Assembly (NCBI RefSeq): GCF_018881815.1
Contig: NZ_JACVPP010000001.1
Span: forward strand, 493,352-557,351
Direction: 5' to 3'
Origin: Polynucleobacter sp. MWH-HuK1
GTDB taxonomy: Bacteria; Pseudomonadota; Gammaproteobacteria; Burkholderiales; Burkholderiaceae
Length of the DNA: 64,000 bases
Positions 1 through 8,578 of this stretch are shown here, one piece after another. Positions within the stretch are counted from its first letter, which is position 1. Each line of letters opens with the position of its first letter. The position numbers and the translations under genes were made by a program. Below the pieces are notes generated by a model. The model was not told the origin of the DNA. It saw nothing but the letters and a program-made list of their open reading frames with translations, and ran no database searches.

Positions 1-1182
1 CCAGAGACGAATAAAGGCTTCGTCAAAGCCTAGCTGGCGTATTTCCTGAAGTTTGTGATTAAAACTATCTCTCCATAAGCAAAGTGTTTTTGCATAGTCA
101 GAGCCAAAAGCAAATTCTTGCTCGATTCGTAAACCGGCTTTTGCGGCGCTCGCCTTAAAGCTCTCCCGAGATGGCAACATTCCACCTGGAAAGACATATT
201 GCTGAATGAAGTCAGTATTGCGTCGATAGCGCTCGAAAAGATCTTCAGCAATAACAATAGTCTGAACGCAAGCTTTGCCACCAGCTTTTAAGCATTGGGC
301 AATCGTTTTAAAGTATTCTGGCCAATGCTTTTCACCAACCGCTTCAAACATTTCTACTGAGGCGATACCATCAAATTTTTCTTGGCAGTCCCGATAGTCT
401 TGGAGCCGCACCTCAAATGACGGCGCACTTACCATTGCATTTTGTATCGCCAGAAGACGTTTCTCAGCAAAAGCTTTTTGTTCTGTAGATAAAGTGAGGC
501 CAGTTATTGCTCTGTTGGTGCGCAGTGACTCTTCCATTACCCCACCCCAACCACAGCCAATCTCTAAGATATGATCTCCAGGTTTTGTTTCAAGAGATTC
601 CAGAATGCGTCTAATTTTTGCGCGTTGAGCATCGGCCAATCCTTGCTTATCTCCCTCTGAGAACCAGGCGCTGGAGTAGCTCATGGTTGGGTCGAGCCAC
701 AGGGTGTAGAAGGCGTTGCCTAGGTCGTAGTGAGCGTGAATGTTTTTGCGACTACCTGTTTTACTGTTATCCCTTAACCAATGTTTAAGACGATAAAAAG
801 TAGATCCATACCAATTGCCATAGATGGCTTTTTCTAAGATAGTTCGATTGCGAATGGCTAACTCAAGCAATGCCTTGAGATCTGGAGTATTCCATTTGCC
901 TTGAATGTAGCTCTCTGCAAAACCAATGTCTCCATGAGACATGATTTCTTTAAATACCGACCATTCCTGAATATGAATTTCAGCATGCAATTGATCGCTG
1001 CGGTTACCGAATTCTTTTTTATCCCCATCCGGCAGAGTCATCTTCAAGTAGCCGCTGCTAAGCTGGGTCAAGAGCGTTAAAAGTGCCTTTGCGCTAATTT
1101 GGTGCTTATGTGAAGAGCTAGCTTGCTCTTGGGGGCGAGAAAAATTTAGTCTCGAGAGAAGGGATTGTCCTGGGCGATTCAT
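1..1182 (-). CDS. cfa: Cyclopropane-fatty-acyl-phospholipid synthase-like SAM methyltransferase (3' end outside window)
   Basis: This frame is open from an ATG at 1182 to the window edge (394 codons seen), so the ORF track misses it. It contains the SAM-binding motif LEIGCGWGG and the family stretch YDLGNAFYTLWLDP. The family transfers a methyl group from SAM to the double bond of acyl chains in membrane phospholipids. It is the last visible gene of a minus-strand operon; its ATG overlaps the DUF1365 stop by 4 nt (ATGA), implying translational coupling. CFA synthases and the methylases of furan-fatty-acid pathways share this fold, so the exact product lipid is uncertain. At most a few dozen C-terminal residues should be missing. 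Confidence 0.88.
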   Translation of the reverse strand, partial: MNRPGQSLLSRLNFSRPQEQASSSHKHQISAKALLTLLTQLSSGYLKMTLPDGDKKEFGNRSDQLHAEIHIQEWSVFKEIMSHGDIGFAESYIQGKWNTPDLKALLELAIRNRTILEKAIYGNWYGSTFYRLKHWLRDNSKTGSRKNIHAHYDLGNAFYTLWLDPTMSYSSAWFSEGDKQGLADAQRAKIRRILESLETKPGDHILEIGCGWGGVMEESLRTNRAITGLTLSTEQKAFAEKRLLAIQNAMVSAPSFEVRLQDYRDCQEKFDGIASVEMFEAVGEKHWPEYFKTIAQCLKAGGKACVQTIVIAEDLFERYRRNTDFIQQYVFPGGMLPSRESFKASAAKAGLRIEQEFAFGSDYAKTLCLWRDSFNHKLQEIRQLGFDEAFIRLW

Positions 1183-1964
1183 CTGCTAACTTCAAGTTCT
1201 GGTGGTTTGGGCTTTGAATGAAAGGGTACACCTTTTATCCATAATTTCAATGCTTGCCAATGAATGCGGAAAATTACGCCCAAACTCATCAAAGGGTAGC
1301 GGAGCATTGCCACAATGATATTAGTTCGACTTAGTGAGCGGCTAGTGCCGCTAATGCTCGTATTGATGAGGGGTAGACCGTCTTCATGGAGTTCAATGCG
1401 ATAAACACTGTTTTTCCCGCTACTACTGTCTTGGGGAAACAAGAAGCGGAAATGGTATTCGCCCCTTACTTCGCAAAATGGAGAAACATGAAATACTTTC
1501 TTGCTAGTAAGCGTTTCGCCGGAGTGCAACTCTTCGCCTGAATCTTTGTGGAGTAAGTAGCAATGACGTTCGCCAAAAGTATTATTTACTTCGGCAAGCA
1601 CCGCTTGCACTTTGCCATCGGCTCGAGAGCATATCCAGAAACTCACTGGATTGAAGACATACCCCAGGACCCTTGGAAAGGTTTGTAACCAGATTTCACC
1701 GTTTATATGGGAGACTTGGTTATCAGCAAGAATTTTTTCGATCCAGGCAAGGCTATTCGCATCTCCTAGGCCATGATCCTTATCAAAAAATGTACATAAC
1801 CCCCAGCGGTTATCACTTAGGCCGCAATCCTTAAGTAGATTTGGATTGGCCTTACGAGCACGCATTGGAATCGATACAGTGAACACCCCATAGCCAAAAG
1901 CATTCCTAGCAGGCCGAATGCGCTGGTGCTTTACTACCCCAAAGTTGATCTTTGCTTGCGCCAT
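1179..1964 (-). CDS. DUF1365 family protein
   Basis: A 261-residue protein of the DUF1365 family, recognised from sequence such as RYRGLS-free but typical HxRxxPxxxxFxYxxF-like N-terminal region (HQRIRPARNAFGYGVF) and FNPVSFWIC. Family members are found almost always between an FAD-dependent oxidoreductase and a cfa-like methyltransferase, as here. The biochemical role is not established; context suggests modification of unsaturated membrane fatty acids. It starts one base inside the stop codon of the upstream oxidoreductase (TAATG type junction) and ends in an ATGA overlap with cfa, so the three genes should be translated together. No signal peptide is evident. Confidence 0.85.
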   Translation of the reverse strand: MAQAKINFGVVKHQRIRPARNAFGYGVFTVSIPMRARKANPNLLKDCGLSDNRWGLCTFFDKDHGLGDANSLAWIEKILADNQVSHINGEIWLQTFPRVLGYVFNPVSFWICSRADGKVQAVLAEVNNTFGERHCYLLHKDSGEELHSGETLTSKKVFHVSPFCEVRGEYHFRFLFPQDSSSGKNSVYRIELHEDGLPLINTSISGTSRSLSRTNIIVAMLRYPLMSLGVIFRIHWQALKLWIKGVPFHSKPKPPELEVSR

Positions 1965-3340
1965 TAACTATCTTGTTTGACCTTAATAGGCTGACGAATG
2001 CTTTCAATTAAGGCTTCTGCGACTAGTTCACCGGAGCGCAAGCCGTCCTCATGAAAACCAAAGCCCGTCCAAGCGCCGCAATACCAAATGGATGATGAGC
2101 CTTGAATCAATGGGAGCTCTCTCTGGGCTTGGATTGCGTTCATATCAAAGACAGGGTGCGAATAGTGAATCTCTTGATGGACTAGTTTCGGATCTGGCTC
2201 TTCGGAAGGATTTAGGCTAACAATAATTTGTATATCTTTGAGTTGGTCTGGAAGTGGTTGTAGGCGATTAATGAAATAATTTACGCTGACGTGTTGCCTT
2301 GCATTTGGCTGATCACCAGATTTAGCGGTGTAGTTCCAGGCGGCCCAACAACGTTTTGCCTCAGGCAAGAAGTGGGTATCTGTGTGCAAGATGGCACGAT
2401 TCTTTTGATAGGGAATAGCAGCCAAAATATTTCTGGCTTGCTGATCAATGCCGTGAACCAGGTCTAATGTTTGATCGCTGTGGCAAGCCATGATGACTTC
2501 ATCAAAGTAGGTCGAGCCAGCCTGAGTGACCACCTCCACTTGACCGTTATCATGACCTGCATTAACTCGCAGAACGCATTCGCGCTTGATGGTTGCGCCA
2601 TGTTTTTCTATCGCAGCAACAATTCTTTTTACGTACTCGCGCGAACCGCCTTTGATGGTTAGCCATTGTGGGCGATTTTGAATTTGCAAAAGTCCATGGT
2701 TATGACAAAAATGCACCATAGTTTGAATGGGAAATTCAAGCATCTGCTCGACAGAGCATGACCAGATTGCGCCAATCATCGGCAGGAAATAATTTTCTTT
2801 AAAACTTTGACTGAAACGATGACGTTTTAAAAAATCAGCAATTTTTTCATCTGGCTCTTTGTACTGATGGCCTGCATCAATCTGGTCATGCGCTAACTGG
2901 GTGGCTAAACGGTTAAAGCGCAAGATGTCATAAGCCATGCGCCAAAAAGAGGGGGACAGAAGGTTGGAGCGCTGACCGAAAAAAGAATTGATATCGTTAC
3001 CTGCCCACTCAATCTTTTTATTTGAGCCCGACTTCATAGAGGCATCAATAGAAACAGAAAAAGACATCTCTGAGGGGGCTACAGGAGCTTTAATTTCCTC
3101 GAACAGTCGAACTAGGCGGGGATATGTTTTGCGATTGAAAACTAGAAAGCCAGTATCCACACCATAGGTCACTTTGTCTCCATTGATGTTGTAAGTGAAA
3201 TCTACCGTATTACTATGCCCGCCAATGTGATCACCAGATTCATATAGGGTAATTTCAAATTCAGGGTGTTGTCTTAAGGCGTATGCGCAACCTAGTCCAG
3301 AGATACCTGCGCCAATGATGGCAATTCGTTTTTGACTCAC
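1964..3340 (-). CDS. FAD-dependent amine-oxidase-type oxidoreductase
   Basis: A 458-residue flavoprotein. The N-terminus has a Rossmann dinucleotide-binding motif (IAIIGAGISGLGCAYAL) followed by an acidic residue after the second strand (LYESG), and the C-terminus has the matching GxxxxGFHEDGLRSG FAD loop. It belongs to the NAD(P)/FAD oxidoreductases that accompany DUF1365 and cfa genes. The start is GTG, not ATG, and overlaps the upstream peroxidase stop codon (GTGA). A role in desaturating or oxidising acyl chains is inferred from neighbours only. It could instead act on a carotenoid-like or steroid-like lipid, since those desaturases share the fold. Confidence 0.85.
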   Translation of the reverse strand: MSQKRIAIIGAGISGLGCAYALRQHPEFEITLYESGDHIGGHSNTVDFTYNINGDKVTYGVDTGFLVFNRKTYPRLVRLFEEIKAPVAPSEMSFSVSIDASMKSGSNKKIEWAGNDINSFFGQRSNLLSPSFWRMAYDILRFNRLATQLAHDQIDAGHQYKEPDEKIADFLKRHRFSQSFKENYFLPMIGAIWSCSVEQMLEFPIQTMVHFCHNHGLLQIQNRPQWLTIKGGSREYVKRIVAAIEKHGATIKRECVLRVNAGHDNGQVEVVTQAGSTYFDEVIMACHSDQTLDLVHGIDQQARNILAAIPYQKNRAILHTDTHFLPEAKRCWAAWNYTAKSGDQPNARQHVSVNYFINRLQPLPDQLKDIQIIVSLNPSEEPDPKLVHQEIHYSHPVFDMNAIQAQRELPLIQGSSSIWYCGAWTGFGFHEDGLRSGELVAEALIESIRQPIKVKQDS

Positions 3341-3906
3341 TGGACCTTTTCTCCTAAAAGCTTTTCAATTTGATTGGTGATACTACTGCTAGTTGGTTTG
3401 GTCATACTTCCGTAAGAGTCAATCACATTACCATTGCGATCTATCAAGTACTTATAAAAGTTCCATTTAGGTGTTGTACCTGTTTTGGCAATCAACATCT
3501 TAAATAAAGGATTTGGGTTGCTACCCGAGACTGCGCTTTTTGAAAACATTGGGAACTTCACGTCATAGGTATTTTTACAAAAATCAGCAATGTCTTTATT
3601 GCTACCTGGCTCTTGCTGCCCAAAATCATTGGAAGGAAAACCCAGCACTACAAAACCTTGGTCTTTATATTTGGCATAAATCTTCTCAAGACCCTCGTAT
3701 TGACTTGTAAAACCGCAGAAGCTAGCTGTATTTACAACCAGAATGACTTTACCTTGGTATTGGCAAAGGTTTTGTGGCGCCTCATCCTGTAAACGAGGGA
3801 GGGTATGAGAAAGGAGTGGGCTACAGCTGCTTGCGGCATTGGCAATTTGCAGTCCGGATAGGAGGGCACATAAGCCAAAGAGCCAATTCATTAGGTTGCG
3901 GTGCAT
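3337..3906 (-). CDS. Exported glutathione peroxidase (Cys type)
   Basis: A 189-residue thiol peroxidase of the glutathione peroxidase family. Residues 1-24 form a signal peptide ending in ANA, so the enzyme is predicted to be periplasmic. The catalytic tetrad is visible: Cys64 in NTASFCGFTS, Gln in FPSNDFGQQEPG, Trp148 and Asn149 in PKWNF. There is no in-frame TGA, so it is a cysteine and not a selenocysteine enzyme. Most bacterial homologues are cytoplasmic; export and its place as first gene of a lipid-modifying operon suggest repair or removal of lipid hydroperoxides. In the periplasm thioredoxin-like donors may be more likely than glutathione. No Shine-Dalgarno sequence is visible. Confidence 0.9.
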   Translation of the reverse strand: MHRNLMNWLFGLCALLSGLQIANAASSCSPLLSHTLPRLQDEAPQNLCQYQGKVILVVNTASFCGFTSQYEGLEKIYAKYKDQGFVVLGFPSNDFGQQEPGSNKDIADFCKNTYDVKFPMFSKSAVSGSNPNPLFKMLIAKTGTTPKWNFYKYLIDRNGNVIDSYGSMTKPTSSSITNQIEKLLGEKVQ

Positions 3907-3998
3907 ATTGCGCCTTTAAATTTCACTAGGTAGAGACCAAGTCTAAGACATTCTGGCTAATATCGCTGGCATTACAAAATTGCCATTAATATTGAGTT

Positions 3999-4487
3999 AT
4001 GAACCAGTTACTACCACCCTCTTTCGAAGCCAAAGTTTGTCCACCCGACGAGCTTGCGGTTCGCTTAGCAAGTCTTCCAAGGCCACTAGTGTTTACTAAT
4101 GGAGTCTTTGATATTCTGCATCGCGGACATGCCAGTTATTTAGCTCAGGCACGAGCTTTGGGCGCTAGTTTGGTAGTGGGTGTAAATTCAGATGCTTCGG
4201 TCAAGATGCTGGGTAAAGGCGACGACAGACCTATAAATACAGAGGCTGATCGTCAGGCCTTGTTGGCTGCGCTGGAGAGTGTTGATATGGCTGTGTTGTT
4301 TACCGAACAAACTCCAGTCAACTTAATTGAAAAAATTCGTCCTGATATATATGTAAAGGGTGGAGACTATGAAATCGACGCCTTAGCTGAGACTCATCTT
4401 GTAAAAAGCTGGGGCGGTAAGGCAATTGCCATACCATTTTTGTATGAGCGCTCCACCACAAGTCTATTAGGCAAGATTCGCGCTTAA
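3999..4487 (+). CDS. rfaE2: D-glycero-beta-D-manno-heptose 1-phosphate adenylyltransferase
   Basis: A 162-residue nucleotidyltransferase of the RfaE/HldE C-terminal domain type. The signature TNGVFDILHRGH places the HxGH catalytic motif at residues 41-44. It activates heptose-1-phosphate with ATP to ADP-heptose for lipopolysaccharide inner core. In E. coli this domain is fused to the HldE kinase; here it stands alone, as is usual in betaproteobacteria. It converges on coaX, with stop codons overlapping by 4 bases. A weaker TAATAT hexamer ends 6 bases before the ATG, and there is no Shine-Dalgarno sequence, so it may belong to the leaderless group described in the findings. Confidence 0.93.
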   Translation: MNQLLPPSFEAKVCPPDELAVRLASLPRPLVFTNGVFDILHRGHASYLAQARALGASLVVGVNSDASVKMLGKGDDRPINTEADRQALLAALESVDMAVLFTEQTPVNLIEKIRPDIYVKGGDYEIDALAETHLVKSWGGKAIAIPFLYERSTTSLLGKIRA

Positions 4488-5293
4488 AGATTTTGTAGTA
4501 GCCACGCCCAAATGCCGCGGAGTACTAAGCCCTCAGTTTGTTCAATCGGCCAATTCTGCAGGTCAATTTTTTTTATTTGAGCAAGAAGAATTTTTGCATT
4601 ACCGCCATCAAACCAAATTCTTTCAATTGGATGATTTAATTTTTTAGCTTGTAGTAAAGCATAGTGAATGGCGCCAATCTGTGCTGCATCACATCCACTA
4701 ATAATGGCTTCATTAGTTGTAGTTCCAAATTCTTGCTGAGATTCTTCACGAACCGCTAAAGGGAGTTGCGCAGTTTTGCTCTGCAAGCTTTCTTGCATAA
4801 GCCCAAGACCAGGCAAGATCCACCCGCCATAATGCACTCCATTAGATCCTAGCAGGTCAATCGTGGTGGCGGTACCAGCATTCACAACTAGGGTGTTGCT
4901 GGTAGATAAAGTGCGGGCTCCAATGAGTGCGGCCCAGCGATCGGCGCCGAGCTTACTAGTATCTTGATAAAGGCTACGCATTCCTGAGAATGTGCTGTCG
5001 CCTTTTAATTGCTGCCAATTCAAATCACTCCATTGTGGAAATAATGACTTGAGATTGGTGATAGCTTCTTCCTCGGCTACGCTGCAAAAGCCAATGGCAT
5101 CTGGTTTTGGAAGTGTCTTTGCAATATAGTCGGCTAATTCCTTGCGATGATCGGCTGACTGCAAAGACTTGCTGCTAATAGAGCCCGAGTAAGCCCACAA
5201 CTTCTTTTGTTGGGTGCTTGGATTTTGATTGGATTCCACAGCCGCCCATTTAAGGCGTGTATTGCCAACATCAAAGAATAAATAAAGGCTCAT
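4484..5293 (-). CDS. coaX: Type III pantothenate kinase
   Basis: A 269-residue CoaX-type kinase that phosphorylates pantothenate in the first step of coenzyme A synthesis. The phosphate-binding motif DVGNTRLKWAA is at the N-terminus, GADRWAALIGAR lies in the middle, and NAGTATTIDLL and GGWILPGLGLM complete the ASKHA-fold signature. Its ATG overlaps the stop of birA by 4 bases, the classic birA-coaX pair of betaproteobacteria. It ends head to head with the heptose adenylyltransferase gene without a recognisable terminator between them. Confidence 0.95.
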   Translation of the reverse strand: MSLYLFFDVGNTRLKWAAVESNQNPSTQQKKLWAYSGSISSKSLQSADHRKELADYIAKTLPKPDAIGFCSVAEEEAITNLKSLFPQWSDLNWQQLKGDSTFSGMRSLYQDTSKLGADRWAALIGARTLSTSNTLVVNAGTATTIDLLGSNGVHYGGWILPGLGLMQESLQSKTAQLPLAVREESQQEFGTTTNEAIISGCDAAQIGAIHYALLQAKKLNHPIERIWFDGGNAKILLAQIKKIDLQNWPIEQTEGLVLRGIWAWLLQNL

Positions 5294-6075
5294 GATTGAA
5301 TCCGTAATGAAACATCACCCGCATGAATGGCGACCGTTTTGTTTTCCTGTTGCAATAGTAATGCTCCAGATTCATCAACACCTTTTGTGATGCCGTATAC
5401 AGCATCTTTACCGGCGCCTGAAATGCAAACAGCTTGATCTCGATATGCATCCCACTTCATCCACGACCTCATGCATGGCTTAAATCCATGTAGATCGAAT
5501 TCGGTGAGGTTGTGTTCCAAAGATGCGATCAATTTCAACCAAAGGTATTCAACATCCGGTAGCGAGTCTGTAATCTGGCTAAGAGAGCTTGCTCTGAATC
5601 CATTGTCTAGACTAACTTCAATTTTTTCTGCATTACGTAAGTTGATACCAACCCCAATAATCATCCAGGTTGATTCCCCTGCTTTTGCTTGACCACCTTC
5701 TATCAAAATGCCGGCGAGTTTAGCGTAATTTAGTAACAAATCATTTGGCCACTTTAAGCGAAGTCCTAATTCATAAAGTTTGGATTCGCTGAGTTCGCAT
5801 GCTTGTGCAATCCCGGATATGACAGCTAGGCCAACTAGCAAACTCAAGCCACTCAATTCTGCAGGCGTTCTTTTAAATGGAAAGGCTAAAGAAAAGCAAA
5901 GGGAGTCTTCGGGATTGGCTAGCCATGATCGCCCGGCTCTTCCTTTGCCTGCTGTTTGTTTGTGGGCAATGCGCGCCACTGGATCGATTAACTCTCCGGC
6001 GCGCCAACGCTCCAAAAGATCATCATTCGTCGATTTGGTCTCTATAACGCGCTCAAGTATGCAATTTGCAGTCAT
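5290..6075 (-). CDS. birA: Biotin--[acetyl-CoA-carboxylase] ligase, class I without DNA-binding domain
   Basis: A 261-residue biotin protein ligase. It activates biotin to biotinyl-AMP and transfers it to the biotin carboxyl carrier protein. The family motif QTAGKGRAGRSW and the catalytic KWPNDLLL with GILIEG are present. The protein starts directly with the catalytic domain and lacks the N-terminal winged helix of E. coli BirA, so it should not repress transcription. It is first in the birA-coaX unit. A TACAAT hexamer ends exactly 6 bases before the ATG on the minus strand, with no usable Shine-Dalgarno sequence. Confidence 0.94.
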   Translation of the reverse strand: MTANCILERVIETKSTNDDLLERWRAGELIDPVARIAHKQTAGKGRAGRSWLANPEDSLCFSLAFPFKRTPAELSGLSLLVGLAVISGIAQACELSESKLYELGLRLKWPNDLLLNYAKLAGILIEGGQAKAGESTWMIIGVGINLRNAEKIEVSLDNGFRASSLSQITDSLPDVEYLWLKLIASLEHNLTEFDLHGFKPCMRSWMKWDAYRDQAVCISGAGKDAVYGITKGVDESGALLLQQENKTVAIHAGDVSLRIQS

Positions 6076-6081
6076 TCCGCC

Positions 6082-6087
6082 ATTGTA
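6082..6087 (-). promoter_or_regulatory. -10 element 6 bases before the birA ATG
   Basis: TACAAT on the minus strand, then GGCGGA, then ATG. Transcription from the usual distance would begin on the start codon. No good -35. Confidence 0.6.
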
Positions 6088-6100
6088 GAAAGGTCTGACC

Positions 6101-6106
6101 TAGAAT
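6101..6106 (+). promoter_or_regulatory. -10 element 6 bases before the vanZ-like ATG
   Basis: TAGAAT, then TGTGGG, then ATG. It is divergent from the birA element within a 37-bp gap. Confidence 0.6.
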
Positions 6107-6112
6107 TGTGGG

Positions 6113-7207
6113 ATGGATCAAAAAGATCAACGACCGCGGAAGTTAGTATGGCCTTTACAGGCTATGCCGTTAGCTAGGGCTATGAGCTTAAGTTATGCGC
6201 TCTTGATTATCTATGTGAGCCTTAACCCCTTCGATTTTGATTTCCATAACGGAATATCTGCCTGGGCATGGTTGGATGCCCCCTTGCCTCGTTTTATTAC
6301 TTTGTTTGATGTGGCAGTCAATATCCTTGCTTATATCCCTTTTGGGTTTTTGGTGATGTTTGCTGCCTACCCACGTTGGCGTAACTTCGTAGCCCTTGGT
6401 GTCGCCCTTGGTTTGAGTGCCGCACTTGCCTTGGGTGTAGAGACCTTGCAATCTTGGCTGCCTACACGTATTCCCAGTCAGATGGATTGGTGGGCCAATA
6501 TATTGGGGGGGTTATTGGGAGGCTTATTGGCCATTCCACTGGGTCCGCAGTGGCTCTCCGGGAGCGCTATTCGCCGCCGTTTTGACCAATGGTTTGGCTT
6601 GAATTGGGCAGCGTGTGCATTATTTCTGTTGTTTCCATGGTCGCAAATTTATCCTCAAAGCTCTTGGCTTGGAACGGGCGTTTGGGGGCATGCAATATTT
6701 GGCTCAGTAGATTGGGGCACTTGGGTGATTAATCATGTTGCTCAGGAGGTAGTGATTACATCGTTATGTTGGCTCGGCGTTGCCTTATTGCTGTCGCTCG
6801 GATTACGAGCTAAGGCACCTCAGTGGCGCATCCTGAACGGGCTACTTGGTTTGACGGTACTCATCAAGATTTTGTTTACAGCACTTCAGTTTGGCGCCGA
6901 ATTTAGTTTGAATTGGTTAACTGCAGGGGCCCTCTGGGGAATGGTGCTGGGTAGCATCTTATTAAGGTCGGCACTAAAGTTGGAGCCCGAGCTTAAATTT
7001 TGGCTAGCTTTGACCTGTTTAGTGGGAACCACAATAGCGGTCAACATATTGCCTGACAATCCCTACTTCATTCTGACGCTAAGACATTGGTATCAGGGTC
7101 GCTTATTGCACTTTAATGAGCTCATGCAGTGGGTTTCAGTAGTATGGTTACCTTTAGCGCTTATTTGGATGCTTCGCAGTGCTAGGGAATTTAAATCGAA
7201 GCATTGA
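6113..7207 (+). CDS. VanZ-like family integral membrane protein
   Basis: A 364-residue, strongly hydrophobic protein with about nine or ten predicted membrane segments. The N-terminal half has the VanZ-like pattern (FDVAVNILAYIPFGFL, then an LQSWLPTR stretch and an NILGGLLGG stretch). VanZ in enterococci gives low-level teicoplanin resistance, but for most homologues, including this one, no function is proven. It lies alone between birA, divergent and only 37 bp away, and a ferredoxin gene. The ATG is preceded at exactly 6 bases by TAGAAT. A resistance role should not be assumed. Confidence 0.8.
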   Translation: MDQKDQRPRKLVWPLQAMPLARAMSLSYALLIIYVSLNPFDFDFHNGISAWAWLDAPLPRFITLFDVAVNILAYIPFGFLVMFAAYPRWRNFVALGVALGLSAALALGVETLQSWLPTRIPSQMDWWANILGGLLGGLLAIPLGPQWLSGSAIRRRFDQWFGLNWAACALFLLFPWSQIYPQSSWLGTGVWGHAIFGSVDWGTWVINHVAQEVVITSLCWLGVALLLSLGLRAKAPQWRILNGLLGLTVLIKILFTALQFGAEFSLNWLTAGALWGMVLGSILLRSALKLEPELKFWLALTCLVGTTIAVNILPDNPYFILTLRHWYQGRLLHFNELMQWVSVVWLPLALIWMLRSAREFKSKH

Positions 7208-7211
7208 TGAA

Positions 7212-7217
7212 TATAAT
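7212..7217 (+). promoter_or_regulatory. -10 element 6 bases before the ferredoxin ATG
   Basis: A perfect TATAAT, then TTTTCT, then ATG 7224. It supports this start over the upstream GTG. Confidence 0.65.
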
Positions 7218-7223
7218 TTTTCT

Positions 7224-7532
7224 ATGAGTTTTTCACACCACCTATTTTTTTGTTTAAATCAACGCAGTAATGGCGAAGAGTGCTGCGATCAGCACAATGC
7301 TTTTATGCTATTTGATTACGCCAAAAAAAGAGTAAAAGAACTTGGACTTGCAGGCCCAGGAAAGATTCGCGTTAATAAGGCTGGATGTTTAGACCGCTGC
7401 TCTGAAGGTCCTGTCATGGTCGTTTATCCACAAGGTGTTTGGTACACCATGGTTGATATAAATGATGTTGAGGAAATTATCCAATCACATTTAATTGCAG
7501 GTCGCCCGGTTGAGCGCTTGCAGTTGGCTTAG
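7224..7532 (+). CDS. Thioredoxin-like [2Fe-2S] ferredoxin
   Basis: A 102-residue ferredoxin of the thioredoxin-like (Shethna) type. Cluster cysteines are seen in FFCLNQ with EECC, and in NKAGCLDRCSEGP, followed by the typical VVYPQGVWY. The ORF track starts at a GTG at 7179 inside the VanZ-like gene; the ATG at 7224 is preferred because it lies at the normal N-terminus of the fold (MSFSHHLFFCLNQ) and because a perfect TATAAT ends 6 bases before it. It leads a run of same-strand genes towards lipB-lipA, which need electrons and iron-sulfur clusters, but a direct link to lipoate synthesis is only inference. Confidence 0.88.
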   Translation: MSFSHHLFFCLNQRSNGEECCDQHNAFMLFDYAKKRVKELGLAGPGKIRVNKAGCLDRCSEGPVMVVYPQGVWYTMVDINDVEEIIQSHLIAGRPVERLQLA

Positions 7533-7557
7533 CAATTTAAATGATTGAAAGTGATTT

Positions 7558-8271
7558 ATGAATAGCCGTACAAAATTAATTCATATTGAAGGTATTGTTG
7601 GATCAATTGAGATGTCGATTGATCTTCCCGATGAATTAAAAAATGATCCTAACTTTGCAGTTCGTGGTTTAGCGCTCGTTGCTCATCCGCACCCTCTAAT
7701 GGGTGGGACGATGGATAACAAAGTTGCGCAAACTATGGCACGTGCATTTAACCAATTGGGTTATGTTAGTGTGCGTCCAAACTTTCGTGGTGTCGGTGGA
7801 ACCGAGGGTGTTCATGATGATGGCGTTGGAGAGCTAGAAGATTTACTGCATGTGACTGACTGGATGCGTACTCCATCAAGCTGGAGCGAATTTGAGGCAA
7901 CTGCTAATCAGGCCTGGGCAGCGAACGCAAATAGTTTGCCATTAGTTGTTTCTGGTTTTTCTTTTGGAAGTTTTGTTGGCAGCCACTTGGTGCAAAGGCT
8001 TTCAGAGCTGGGGCGCCCAGCTGAGCGTCTTGTCATGGTGGGTAGTGCTGCTGGCAAGTGGACGCTGGCTCAAGTTCCTGCGGATACGATATTAATTCAT
8101 GGTGAATTAGATGAAACGATCCCATTAATTGATGTTTTGGATTGGGCGCGCCCACAAGAATTAGCGGTGCAGGTAGTTCCTGGCGCTGATCATTTTTTCC
8201 ACCGTCGCTTACATTGCATTCGCAACATCATTACTGGTGCTTGGTTGGGTATGCCAGATCACCGCAAATAA
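7558..8271 (+). CDS. Alpha/beta hydrolase
   Basis: A 237-residue alpha/beta-hydrolase-fold protein. The nucleophile elbow is GFSFGSF, and HPHPLMGGTMDNKV near the N-terminus forms the oxyanion region typical of the small hydrolases found next to lipB and ferredoxin genes in Burkholderiaceae. A late acidic residue (HGELDETIPL) and a histidine (GADHFFHRR) complete the triad. The substrate is unknown. It follows the ferredoxin gene after 25 bp and precedes a DUF493 gene by 33 bp on the same strand, so cotranscription is likely. Confidence 0.87.
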   Translation: MNSRTKLIHIEGIVGSIEMSIDLPDELKNDPNFAVRGLALVAHPHPLMGGTMDNKVAQTMARAFNQLGYVSVRPNFRGVGGTEGVHDDGVGELEDLLHVTDWMRTPSSWSEFEATANQAWAANANSLPLVVSGFSFGSFVGSHLVQRLSELGRPAERLVMVGSAAGKWTLAQVPADTILIHGELDETIPLIDVLDWARPQELAVQVVPGADHFFHRRLHCIRNIITGAWLGMPDHRK

Positions 8272-8304
8272 TTACAAATCAAATTAGATATAGAGAGTTA
8301 AAGC

Positions 8305-8571
8305 ATGGCTGAAGAAAAGTCCTTAATTGAGTACCCCTCATTATTTCCAATCAAGGTAATGGGCAAAGCAAACCCTGAATATCTCCCTGCGATCATTCAT
8401 ATTGCCAAGCAATTTGATCCTACATTTGATGAGAGCAAAGTAGAGCAGCGTCCTTCCAAGGACGGAAATTACTTGGGAATTACTTTGCCAATTACTGCGA
8501 CTAGTCGTGAGCAGTTGGATGAGCTCTATAGAACTTTGTCTACTCACCCATTAGTTAGCGTCGTTCTCTAA
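8305..8571 (+). CDS. DUF493 (YbeD-like) family protein
   Basis: An 88-residue protein of the YbeD/DUF493 family, recognised by length, by the pattern [12 protein letters not shown] and by the C-terminal [18 protein letters not shown]-like ending. In proteobacteria this gene is usually placed just before lipB, as here with a gap of only 7 bases to the lipB ATG. The fold resembles ACT-like regulatory domains and a regulatory role in lipoate metabolism has been suggested for the family from context, but no function is established. A GAGAG Shine-Dalgarno-like sequence precedes the ATG. Confidence 0.9.
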   Translation: MAEEKSLIEYPSLFPIKVMGKANPEYLPAIIHIAKQFDPTFDESKVEQRPSKDGNYLGITLPITATSREQLDELYRTLSTHPLVSVVL

Positions 8572-8578
8572 TTCATTG

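Noticed and set aside
3337-3906. Selenocysteine glutathione peroxidase
   Set aside because: The catalytic position is an ordinary cysteine codon; no in-frame TGA.
6113-7207. Glycopeptide resistance gene
   Set aside because: VanZ-like family membership alone does not imply resistance; no other van gene is present and this is core chromosomal context.
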